Positions 1-9,519 of a stretch of 10,429 bases of DNA are shown here, in pieces. The notes under the pieces are model-generated. The model was not told the DNA's origin, ran no database searches, and worked only from the letters and a program-made list of their open reading frames with translations. The DNA comes from G039029935 sp039029935 (GTDB lineage Bacteria; Chloroflexota; Anaerolineae; Caldilineales; Caldilineaceae), in NCBI GenBank assembly GCA_039029935.1, contig JBCCFC010000385.1, positions 1 to 10,429 on the forward strand. The letters are read 5' to 3'. The first letter of the stretch is position 1; every line of letters begins with the position of its first letter. The position numbers and the translations under genes were made by a program.

Positions 1-1
1 G

Positions 2-3135
<3,134 letters not shown>

Positions 3136-3233
3136 CTTAATGTATATGTGTGTGTATTAGTACTAGATAAATCATTAAGTTTTGTTTTCTATGCTAAATC
3201 ACCAAAATCAGATTATTCATCGTTATTAACTGT

Positions 3234-3282
3234 TCACTCATCACTCTTCACTCTTCACTATTCACTCTTCACTATTTACTCT
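3234..3282 (-). repeat. Heptamer tandem array, unit tcactNt, inverted relative to 3104-3135
   Basis: Seven consecutive heptamers: tcactca, tcactct, tcactct, tcactat, tcactct, tcactat, ttactct. On the minus strand they read as atagtga/agagtga, the same family as the array at 3104-3135, so the two arrays could pair imperfectly over about 30 bp around a 98-bp AT-rich core. Confidence 0.8.
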
Positions 3283-3297
3283 CTTCAAAAATTCTCA

Positions 3298-3396
3298 GTA
3301 GCGTTTTGGTAGCGATATTGGGGGGTGCTGGTAGCGATATTGGTTGCATGGGGTGGCGTTTTTGATTGCGCATTGTTGCGATTGAGTAGCGTTGAT
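3298..3396 (+). repeat. Degenerate 11-bp tandem array, consensus about gtagcgttttg
   Basis: Nine consecutive 11-mers can be laid out without gaps from 3298: gtagcgttttg, gtagcgatatt, ggggggtgctg, gtagcgatatt, ggttgcatggg, gtggcgttttt, gattgcgcatt, gttgcgattga, gtagcgttgat. GTAGCG is exact at 3298, 3309, 3331 and 3386, all offsets being multiples of 11. GCG recurs near the same phase in six or seven of the nine units. It sits just upstream of the FG-GAP gene. I do not recognise it; it could be a decayed satellite or a helically phased protein-binding array. Confidence 0.55.
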
Positions 3397-3413
3397 TTTG
3401 TACACTTGAAAAA

Positions 3414-3445
3414 GTTATGTGAGTGAGGTTTATCAGCCACATAAC
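3414..3445 (+). promoter_or_regulatory. 8-bp inverted repeat in the leader of the FG-GAP gene
   Basis: GTTATGTG at 3414-3421 and CACATAAC at 3438-3445 are perfect complements with a 16-nt spacer. The repeat ends 54 nt before the start codon at 3500. It could be an operator for a dimeric regulator or a 5'-UTR hairpin. It is not followed by a T tract, so it is not a terminator. Confidence 0.4.
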
Positions 3446-3483
3446 GAGTGAAAACAAAACAACGATTAACTCAATAATGACAG

Positions 3484-3489
3484 AAGGAG
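3484..3489 (+). promoter_or_regulatory. Ribosome binding site of the FG-GAP gene
   Basis: AAGGAG lies 10 nt before the ATG at 3500. It supports this start over later in-frame ATGs such as M57 inside the hydrophobic segment, which would lose the signal peptide. Confidence 0.8.
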
Positions 3490-3499
3490 CATTACACAG

Positions 3500-6400
3500 A
3501 TGCAATCGCAATCCAATCTATTCAATGACAAACAGAGGCACGTATCCGTCTCCGTTCAGTCACATCAGCAACAATGGACAGAATTAGCCAATCAAGGACA
3601 ATGGGCACTATGCAAATGTCTACTCAGTATAGCACTTTTGCTCATTGGGATCGGTCTCAGTAGCAAGATGGCATATGCCGCCCCTGTGCAGCCAACGACA
3701 GGGCATGGACCGGCCAGCAATGCAGTGGCTGTCGATGTCGGTGCCAATATCACAGTTACCTTTGGTGCAACAATCAACAGTGCAACTGTCACAACACGTA
3801 CTTTTGCTGTACATAGCCCTTGGCGGGGGCTTTACACAGAGACAGCTAGTGTGAGTGGTGGAACCATTACACTGGACCCAGAGCAAAACTTCTTTGTGGG
3901 TGAACAGGTGCAGGCCATTGTCACCCACGACATCAAAGATACCAGCAATATTGGTGCATTACCCCATCAATGGGGCTTTACTGCTGGCTCGACCAACGGC
4001 TACGACCGTCTCTTCCAGATAGATAACACCCAAACCATCTCTAATGCGTTTAACGGTGATGTTGCATGGGGTGATATTGACAATGACAACGACCTTGATT
4101 TTTTGCTTATCGGTAGGACAGATGCCTCCGAGATCAGCAACATCTACAAAAATGATGGCAGCGGCAATTTTACGCTGGATAGCAGCCAATCCATTACGGG
4201 AGTCGCCCAACACAGCATCTCGTTTGCCGATGCTGATAATGATGGTGACCTTGATTTTCTGCTAGCTGGACAAGCGGGTATCAACCAAATCGCAACATTG
4301 TATAAGAATGATGGGGTAGGCAATTTTAGTGTCGATGCCAGCCAAGTCTTTACAGGCGTGTCTATGGGCAAAGTCGCATGGGGCGATGTCAATAACGATG
4401 GCGACCTTGATTTTCTGTTGGCGGGGCTTGATATATCTGAAGGCGTGGCAAGAACCTATTTATATACCAACGATGGCAGTGGTACGTTTACGGTTGACAG
4501 CAGCCAAACTATCTCACATTTGGTGGGTAGCCCGGCATGGGGTGATGTCGACAATGATGGTGACCTCGACCTTGTACATATTGGGAATGATGGCTCAAAC
4601 GCTCGAGCAGCCCTGTATAAAAACAATGGCGTAGGCAACTTTAGCATTGACACAACCCAAACCATTACACCACTTGATGGTGGCGGTGTGCATTTTGGCG
4701 ATGCTGATAACGACGGCGACTTAGACTTTCTGCTCAATGGTCACAATGGGAGCCAATTTGTCACCAATCTATATAAAAACAATGGTAGTGGTCAATTTAC
4801 GCTTGATACCAGCCAGACAATTACAGGGGTCACTGGATCTAATACTATCGACTGGGGCGATGCCGATAATGATGGCGACCTTGATATCCTAGTCGCAGGC
4901 AACACAGCGGGGACAATATTCTATAAGAATGATGGTAGTGGCAACTTTAGCAAGGATAGCATCCAAGAGATTATCGGTGTTGGTGGCGGCTCTGCAGTCG
5001 CATGGGGTGATGCTGATAATGACGGCGACCTTGATTTTCTCATCACAGGATACGATGGCAATAGTGGCACCACCAAGTTGTACAAAAATGTTGCGGCACC
5101 ACCACCTTCACCAGAAATCGCCATATCGGGGGGCGATGGCCTCATTACAGACGGCACAAACACACCTGCTGGCTATCTCGACTTTGGGTCCAACGATATC
5201 AATACGATGTCTACGACTCGCATCTTTACCATCACCAATTCCGGGAGCGGTACGCTTAATCTTCATGGCAACCCAACCATCGCCCTGAGCAATGAGCAGG
5301 CAGGCTTCACCATATCGACGCAACCTGCCACTTCTATCAGTGCCAACAGCAGCACGACATTTACCGTCCAATTTGACCCGTTCGCAATCGGGGAAGCCAA
5401 TGTTACGGTCAGCATTGACAACAACGATGACGATGAAAATCCCTATGACTTTGCACTCTTGGGCACAGGTGTTGAATATGCCGTGATCACCAGTCATGGA
5501 CCTGCCGCCAATGCGGTGAGTGTGGCAACCAGCACCAATATCACGGCTACGTCCAGCATCACGCTCGACGCCAACAAGATGACCAAACGCAATTTTGCGG
5601 TCCACAGCAACTATCGTGGTTTCTTGAACCAGATTGCCAATGCCAATGGTAAAAATATAACACTCGACCCCAATCAGGACTTCTTTGCAGGGGAACAGGT
5701 GCAGGTTATCGCCACCACAGGTATCAGCGACACAAATGGCGTGGGAATCTCACCCAAACAGTGGGGCTTTACCACAGGACCTGTCACCAATGACAATAAA
5801 CGCATCTTCGATGTTGACACCAACCAGTCAATCACGCCCGTAAATTTTGGCGACATTAGCTGGGGAGATATCGACAACGATGGTGATCTCGACTTTCTAC
5901 TGACGGGTGAAGCCATTTCTGGCAATATTGCCACCTTGTATAAAAATAATGGCATGGGCAAATTTAGTGCAGACAACAATCACAGCATTCCCGTACTCTC
6001 ATCTACAGACCATGCATGGGGTGATGCCGACAACGATGGCGACCTTGACCTACTTTTGACAGGACATGATGATGGGGGCGGCGGAATAACCAGTAAACTG
6101 TATAAAACTAACATTAATGGTACTCTCGCAAATGATGCCAGCCAAACCATCACAGGTGTCTCAAATGGTGCGGTTGCATGGGGAGATGCGGACAACGACG
6201 GCGACCTTGACTTCTTGCTCACAGGCAGCGAAAAGGCACTGCTCTACAAAAACGATGGCAGCGGCAATTTCTCAATTGATGCCAGTCAGACCATCACAGG
6301 TGTCAGTTATAGTGCGGTTGCTTGGGGCGATGTGGACAACGATGGCGATCTCGACTTCGCACTCACAGGGCAAGGTGCAAACTTCCAATGGGTGGGTGCA

Positions 6401-8737
6401 TTGTATAAGAATGATGGTAGCGGTACCTTTACGGTCGACAACAGCCAGAGTATCGCAGCAGTTGATGATGGTTCCCTTGCCTGGGGAGACGCCGACAATG
6501 ATGGCGACCTCGATCTGTTACTCACAGGCAGTGACTCGCCAAAGCAAATGATGATGGGGAATCTCTATAAAAATGATGGCAACGGCAACCTTTCTCTGGA
6601 TGTGACAACTAGCCAGATCATTACGGGGGTGCGACGGGGTGCTGCAAGATGGGGGGATGCTGATAATGATGGCGACCTCGATTTCTTACTCGTGGGCGAA
6701 AAGAACAATGGCAAAGGTACAGTGGCACTCTATCAGAACGATGGCAACGGGAATTTTACCATAGATACGAGTACAGTCATCACAACCGCCACTTTTGCAG
6801 ACATGGCCTGGGGCGATGCCGATGGGGATGGAGATCTCGATTTTATTGTGACAGGTGCAAATCCAGATTTTAACAGAGAGGCGGTCCTTTATCTCAATCA
6901 AGCCTATGTACCAGCAGGCCCAGACATCACCATAGCGGATGTCACCGTCAACGAAAATGCGGGTACGGTTGACTTGACCATTCGTATCTCACAGACCTAT
7001 ACAGCACCTGTCGGTGTGGATTACACCACCAGCGACAATAAATCTGGCAATCCAGCATTGGCAGGCAGCGATTATGTCGCTAGCAGCGGGCGTGTCACCA
7101 TTCCGGTGCAAAGCACAACTACAAGCGTTTCGATTCCGCTGCTTGATGATAGTTTGAGCGAGGGTACGGAGACCTTCTCTGTCATCCTGAGCAATCCGGC
7201 CAATGGTGAGCTTGTGGACAGCCAAGCCATCGTCACCATTGGTGATAATGAGGGGACACCAGCGCTTTCAGTCAATGATGCGTCGGCCAGCGAAACCGAT
7301 GGCGTACTCAACTTTACCATTCAATTGTCCAATGCCTCTGTCAACGATGTCGCAGTGAATTATGTGACAGAAAATGTATCGGCCTTTGCAGGGACAAATT
7401 ACACTACAAAGAGTGGTACAGCGACGATTCCCGCAGGTGCCACCAGTGCCAATGTATCGGTTGTCATCGCCAATTTGAACACTGCACAGGGAAATCGTAC
7501 CTTTAAGTTGGTCCTGAGCGCGGCATCGGGTGCAGGCATTGTGGATAGTGAGGGCGTTGGAACGATTATCGACAATAATTTCCCTACACCAACCAGCACA
7601 GCGACTGCAACCAGCACAGCGACTGCAACCAGCACAGCGACTGCAACCAGCACAGCGACTGCAACCAGCACAGCGACTGCAACTAGCACATCGACTGCAA
7701 CAAGTACGCCTGTGCCCACAGCGACAGCAACAAGTACACCTGTGCCAACAAGTACACCTGTGCCGACAAGTACACCTGTGCCGACAAGTACACCTGTACT
7801 GCCTACTGTGACCAATACGCCTGCTGTACCGACGGCCACAGCCACAGCAACGGCTACCAGTGTGCCTAGTGCAACCAGCACACCGACTGCTTCACTAACG
7901 GCGACAAACACGGTTGTCCCCACAGAGACGCCTACACCAACGATTGCATTACCAGAGCCTGTCGAAGCGGCGCCACCTGACTCTGTGCCTGATGTCACCA
8001 GTACGCCCGCACCACTGACAGAGGTCATCAATGAACTCATCGACCAAGCGATTGAGACGGGCGGCGCAACGTTTGATGTAGGTCAAGTTTTTGGCGACGA
8101 CGTGACACCAACGGAAATTATTGAGGCAGCGCAGGATGTTGAGGATGTCAATATAGAGATCGTCACCCCAGAACAAGAGGTCACTCCAGGCGAGGTTCTC
8201 AACATTGTCATTCGCGTTGGCAATAGCAGTGGTGATGCCTTTGAGCAAGCTGTCCTTTTCATCGTCATTCCGGCTGGCACAGTCTTTGATGCATCAGGGG
8301 GCGAGGCTGGCGCCAGCGTCCAAGCTGCGGCACAGACAGGATTGCACCAGCAAGATGAGGGCTGGCAGTTGGCTGATGGCAGCGGACCATGCCCAGACGG
8401 TGCAGTTGCAGGGACCGTTTGTGCATTGCGTCTGGGGCAACTCAGCACCGACGATTCGGGTGAGTTTGCGCTGAATCTACGGGCAGATGAGACATTGGGT
8501 GTTGACGATACACTTGACATCAACATTCGTGTGGATATGGCTGATACCGACAATGAGGCTATTTACCGCTTGACGAGCGACCAATCGGTTGGTGTGTCTG
8601 TGTTGACAGGAACAGAGACTGAGCCGACAGAGACTGAGCCGACAGAGACTGAGCCGACAGAGACTGAGCCGACAGAGACTGAGCCGACCTCAGAAACCGC
8701 AACTTGGTTCTCGTTCTTGCCGATTGTTGGCAAATAG
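3500..8737 (+). CDS. Giant secreted FG-GAP/VCBS twin-propeller protein with Ig-like, Calx-beta and DUF11-like domains
   Basis: A complete gene of 1745 residues. Residues 1-60 form an export signal: a polar N-region of about 35 residues, hydrophobic core LLSIALLLIGIGL, likely cleavage after AYA-60. Then come Ig-like domain 1 (66-163); FG-GAP block 1 (169-531), seven repeats centred on DADNDGDLDFL; a choice-of-anchor-D/HYDIN-like domain (about 537-657); Ig-like domain 2 (661-757); FG-GAP block 2 (768-1135), again seven repeats; Calx-beta domains at about 1137-1250 and 1253-1362; a Thr-rich linker (about 1363-1495); a DUF11-like domain (about 1550-1695) with a cysteine pair near 1631 and 1641; five TEPTE-type repeats (about 1705-1729); and C-terminal FLPIVGK. 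The DxDxDGDLD loops are the calcium-binding motif known from integrin-type propellers. It should act outside the cell or on its surface, in adhesion or matrix interaction; the ligand is unknown. No catalytic domain is visible. Confidence 0.93.
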   Translation: MQSQSNLFNDKQRHVSVSVQSHQQQWTELANQGQWALCKCLLSIALLLIGIGLSSKMAYAAPVQPTTGHGPASNAVAVDVGANITVTFGATINSATVTTRTFAVHSPWRGLYTETASVSGGTITLDPEQNFFVGEQVQAIVTHDIKDTSNIGALPHQWGFTAGSTNGYDRLFQIDNTQTISNAFNGDVAWGDIDNDNDLDFLLIGRTDASEISNIYKNDGSGNFTLDSSQSITGVAQHSISFADADNDGDLDFLLAGQAGINQIATLYKNDGVGNFSVDASQVFTGVSMGKVAWGDVNNDGDLDFLLAGLDISEGVARTYLYTNDGSGTFTVDSSQTISHLVGSPAWGDVDNDGDLDLVHIGNDGSNARAALYKNNGVGNFSIDTTQTITPLDGGGVHFGDADNDGDLDFLLNGHNGSQFVTNLYKNNGSGQFTLDTSQTITGVTGSNTIDWGDADNDGDLDILVAGNTAGTIFYKNDGSGNFSKDSIQEIIGVGGGSAVAWGDADNDGDLDFLITGYDGNSGTTKLYKNVAAPPPSPEIAISGGDGLITDGTNTPAGYLDFGSNDINTMSTTRIFTITNSGSGTLNLHGNPTIALSNEQAGFTISTQPATSISANSSTTFTVQFDPFAIGEANVTVSIDNNDDDENPYDFALLGTGVEYAVITSHGPAANAVSVATSTNITATSSITLDANKMTKRNFAVHSNYRGFLNQIANANGKNITLDPNQDFFAGEQVQVIATTGISDTNGVGISPKQWGFTTGPVTNDNKRIFDVDTNQSITPVNFGDISWGDIDNDGDLDFLLTGEAISGNIATLYKNNGMGKFSADNNHSIPVLSSTDHAWGDADNDGDLDLLLTGHDDGGGGITSKLYKTNINGTLANDASQTITGVSNGAVAWGDADNDGDLDFLLTGSEKALLYKNDGSGNFSIDASQTITGVSYSAVAWGDVDNDGDLDFALTGQGANFQWVGALYKNDGSGTFTVDNSQSIAAVDDGSLAWGDADNDGDLDLLLTGSDSPKQMMMGNLYKNDGNGNLSLDVTTSQIITGVRRGAARWGDADNDGDLDFLLVGEKNNGKGTVALYQNDGNGNFTIDTSTVITTATFADMAWGDADGDGDLDFIVTGANPDFNREAVLYLNQAYVPAGPDITIADVTVNENAGTVDLTIRISQTYTAPVGVDYTTSDNKSGNPALAGSDYVASSGRVTIPVQSTTTSVSIPLLDDSLSEGTETFSVILSNPANGELVDSQAIVTIGDNEGTPALSVNDASASETDGVLNFTIQLSNASVNDVAVNYVTENVSAFAGTNYTTKSGTATIPAGATSANVSVVIANLNTAQGNRTFKLVLSAASGAGIVDSEGVGTIIDNNFPTPTSTATATSTATATSTATATSTATATSTATATSTSTATSTPVPTATATSTPVPTSTPVPTSTPVPTSTPVLPTVTNTPAVPTATATATATSVPSATSTPTASLTATNTVVPTETPTPTIALPEPVEAAPPDSVPDVTSTPAPLTEVINELIDQAIETGGATFDVGQVFGDDVTPTEIIEAAQDVEDVNIEIVTPEQEVTPGEVLNIVIRVGNSSGDAFEQAVLFIVIPAGTVFDASGGEAGASVQAAAQTGLHQQDEGWQLADGSGPCPDGAVAGTVCALRLGQLSTDDSGEFALNLRADETLGVDDTLDINIRVDMADTDNEAIYRLTSDQSVGVSVLTGTETEPTETEPTETEPTETEPTETEPTSETATWFSFLPIVGK
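4051..5094 (+). repeat. FG-GAP repeat block 1, seven blades
   Basis: Seven coding repeats of about 50 residues follow the pattern WGDADNDGDLDFLLTG, then LYKNDGSGNF and DTSQTITG. Blade 1 carries DIDNDNDLDF, with Asn replacing the usual Gly; the rest carry DGDLD. The strand-like stretch LFQIDNTQTIS at residues 171-181, just before blade 1, matches the part missing from blade 7 and would close the propeller. Confidence 0.85.
5848..6903 (+). repeat. FG-GAP repeat block 2, seven blades
   Basis: A second set of seven repeats, preceded by the closing-strand stretch IFDVDTNQSIT. Together with the Ig-like domain before each block, this shows a large internal duplication of about 470 residues (66-531 against 661-1135). 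Blade 7 carries DADGDGDLDF. Confidence 0.85.
7592..7699 (+). repeat. 18-bp coding minisatellite, unit accagcacagcgactgca
   Basis: Five exact copies and one diverged sixth (7682-7699), encoding the TSTATA hexapeptide of the Thr-rich linker. The period is divisible by three, so slippage changes linker length without a frameshift. Confidence 0.9.
7700..7801 (+). repeat. 18-bp coding minisatellite, unit acaagtacacctgtgccg
   Basis: Five copies in total: one diverged copy (7700-7717), a 12-bp partial unit (7718-7729), then four copies (7730-7801), the first three differing only at the last base and the fourth diverged at its 3' end. They encode TSTPVP hexapeptides. It continues the linker of the FG-GAP protein directly after the TSTATA array; such Thr/Pro runs typically form extended stalks in surface proteins. 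Confidence 0.85.
8612..8686 (+). repeat. 15-bp coding minisatellite, unit acagagactgagccg
   Basis: Five exact copies in frame, encoding TETEP pentapeptides (an acidic, Pro-containing spacer) between the DUF11-like domain and the C-terminal FLPIVGK motif. Exact identity of all five copies suggests recent expansion. Confidence 0.9.
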
Positions 8738-9002
8738 AGAATAGCCCACAGTGAACAGCCCACAGTGAACAGCCCACAGTGAACAGTCCACAGTAAACAC
8801 TTCAATATGATTCGGGAATAATCATGGTTGCATGGGTGGTTGACATAGACTTGTCGCCATCCATGCGCCATGCTCGACGAGTGATTCAACTCGCAACCAA
8901 CAAAACCATCGACATTGATGATTCTTGGAACACAAACCAGATGAACGTATAAGGCGATTTCCCGAAATAAATAGACCAACTGCTCGTATAGGCTTGATCT
9001 AT
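8738..9002. other. Intergenic region with tandem repeat, small inverted repeats and the left part of a large palindrome
   Basis: The spacer separates the convergent FG-GAP and RHH genes. After the 14-bp array it holds short inverted repeats: atgatt (8807-8812)/aatcat (8820-8825), and a 10-bp stem with one G-U pair (8830-8839 with 8857-8866) that continues inward as gaca/tgtc. A 42-codon open frame (8824-8952) has no family resemblance I can name and only a weak GGGA upstream, so I do not call it a gene. No T-tract terminator is visible for either gene. Confidence 0.6.
8745..8800 (+). repeat. 14-bp tandem array, unit cccacagtgaacag (paired heptamers)
   Basis: Four copies: three exact and one diverged (tccacagtaaacac). 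Each unit splits into heptamers cccacag and tgaacag, and the preceding agaatag (8738-8744) is another heptamer. Spacing and composition link it to the agtgaat arrays after the WD40 gene. It begins 7 nt after the FG-GAP stop. Confidence 0.85.
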
Positions 9003-9021
9003 TTATTTCGGGAAATCGCCT
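8952..9021. repeat. Long palindrome with 24-bp perfect arms
   Basis: Left arm 8952-8975 begins aggcgatttcccgaaataaa; right arm 8998-9021 is its exact reverse complement. Three further base pairs (8977-8979 with 8994-8996) follow a single mismatch, leaving a loop of about 14 nt. TAA trinucleotides stand at both borders (8950-8952 and 9021-9023), a possible short target duplication. No T tract follows on either strand, so a simple intrinsic terminator is unlikely; a REP/MITE-like inserted palindrome fits better. Its right arm encodes the last residues of the minus-strand gene. Confidence 0.85.
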
Positions 9022-9389
9022 AACACATAGGCATAGCTTTTCCATAACGTAAGCAGGTCCACTGCCTCCAAATGCATGTCCATTTCCGCTCTTTCTTGTG
9101 AGGTCAACGCACCTTGTGCATTCTTTTGAAGCAGTGAACGATAGGCTTTCTGTTTATCGGTATCGTACTGACTTTCAGCAACACCCCAGAGTGTGTCATC
9201 GTCTAGTTTCTCCAATGCATTCAATTCATCCTGTGCCTTTTGGGGTAGGTATGAAGGTAGCTTTGGCACATTGTAATCCAAGGTTTGAATGACAAGCGAA
9301 TCAAGCGAACGTCGTGTAATTGCGGCCATGTGCTGGAGCCGTTGATGCAGGGATTCTGGTAACTGAACCGCTACTGTTTGTGTTGTCAT
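9003..9389 (-). CDS. Ribbon-helix-helix domain protein, antitoxin/regulator-like
   Basis: A 128-residue protein on the minus strand, ATG at 9389-9387, with a strong AAGGAGG site at 9403-9397 and a good promoter upstream. Residues 4-40 fit a ribbon-helix-helix DNA-binding fold: strand TVAVQLP (5-11), a helix over SLHQRLQHMA, a turn, and a second helix SLDSLVIQTL. Such folds bind DNA as dimers in antitoxins and small repressors. The C-terminal part (LLQKNAQGALTSQERAEMD, then LLTLWKSYAYVL) resembles small RHH-containing hypothetical proteins of cyanobacteria and Chloroflexota. The last residues, GDFPK and the stop, are encoded by the right arm of the palindrome 8952-9021, so the natural end may have been replaced. 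No toxin gene is adjacent on the same strand. The RHH call is fairly sure; the antitoxin role is inference. Confidence 0.8.
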   Translation of the reverse strand: MTTQTVAVQLPESLHQRLQHMAAITRRSLDSLVIQTLDYNVPKLPSYLPQKAQDELNALEKLDDDTLWGVAESQYDTDKQKAYRSLLQKNAQGALTSQERAEMDMHLEAVDLLTLWKSYAYVLGDFPK

Positions 9390-9396
9390 GAATCAT

Positions 9397-9403
9397 CCTC
9401 CTT
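9397..9403 (-). promoter_or_regulatory. Ribosome binding site of the RHH gene
   Basis: AAGGAGG on the minus strand, 7 nt from the ATG; a near-perfect Shine-Dalgarno match that fixes the start. Confidence 0.85.
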
Positions 9404-9425
9404 ATGACTAAGAATGCTGATTTAG

Positions 9426-9454
9426 ATTGTATTATGAGTGAGTAGTCGTGTCAA
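9426..9454 (-). promoter_or_regulatory. Sigma-70-type promoter for the RHH gene
   Basis: On the minus strand TTGACA (9454-9449) is followed after exactly 17 nt by TACAAT (9431-9426). This would start transcription near 9419 and give a leader of about 30 nt with the Shine-Dalgarno site. The -35 box lies only 2 nt from the edge of the palindrome 9457-9517, so a protein bound there could influence it. Confidence 0.65.
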
Positions 9455-9456
9455 CA

Positions 9457-9517
9457 ATTTGGAAAGACCTTGATACAATGTCATAATGATAGACATTGTA
9501 TCAAGGTCTTTCCAAAT
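9457..9517. repeat. Long palindrome with 26-bp perfect arms in the divergent control region
   Basis: Left arm 9457-9482 (starting atttggaaagaccttgatac) and right arm 9492-9517 are exact reverse complements with a 9-nt loop, ataatgata. It shares no obvious sequence with the palindrome at 8952-9021. It lies between the promoter of the RHH gene and the start of the gene at 9560. It may be an operator, an inserted palindromic element or a cruciform-forming site. Confidence 0.9.
9459..9487 (+). promoter_or_regulatory. Candidate promoter for the PepSY-like/C39 gene pair
   Basis: TTGGAA (9459-9464) is followed after 17 nt by CATAAT (9482-9487); the hexamers match consensus at four and five positions. 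It lies inside the palindrome. By symmetry the minus strand has TTGGAA (9515-9510) with TATCAT (9491-9486) at 18 nt. The sequence match is only moderate. Confidence 0.35.
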
Positions 9518-9519
9518 GC

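Noticed and set aside
4044..6551. Several 70-150-codon open frames on both strands within the FG-GAP gene
   Set aside because: They repeat with the FG-GAP period in shifted frames, as expected from repetitive coding DNA, and have no start signals.
7399..8040. Minus-strand open frame of 213 codons rich in Val and Ala
   Set aside because: It is the antisense of the Calx-beta and Thr-rich linker region; its composition merely mirrors the repeats of the real gene.
8824..8952. 42-codon plus-strand open frame
   Set aside because: Only a weak GGGA precedes it, the stop lies in the palindrome, and I recognise no family; kept as part of the spacer.
8952..9021. Rho-independent terminator
   Set aside because: The stem is strong, but no T run follows on either strand and the stem overlaps the coding end; it may still slow RNA polymerase or protect mRNA ends.
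8563..9045. Minus-strand open frame of 160 codons across the 3' end of the FG-GAP gene and the palindrome
   Set aside because: It runs antisense through the TETEP and cccacag repeats, lacks a family match and overlaps the RHH gene in another frame.
8952..9517. Insertion sequence bounded by the two palindromes
   Set aside because: The palindromes are different from each other, so they are not terminal inverted repeats of one element, and the enclosed gene is not a transposase.
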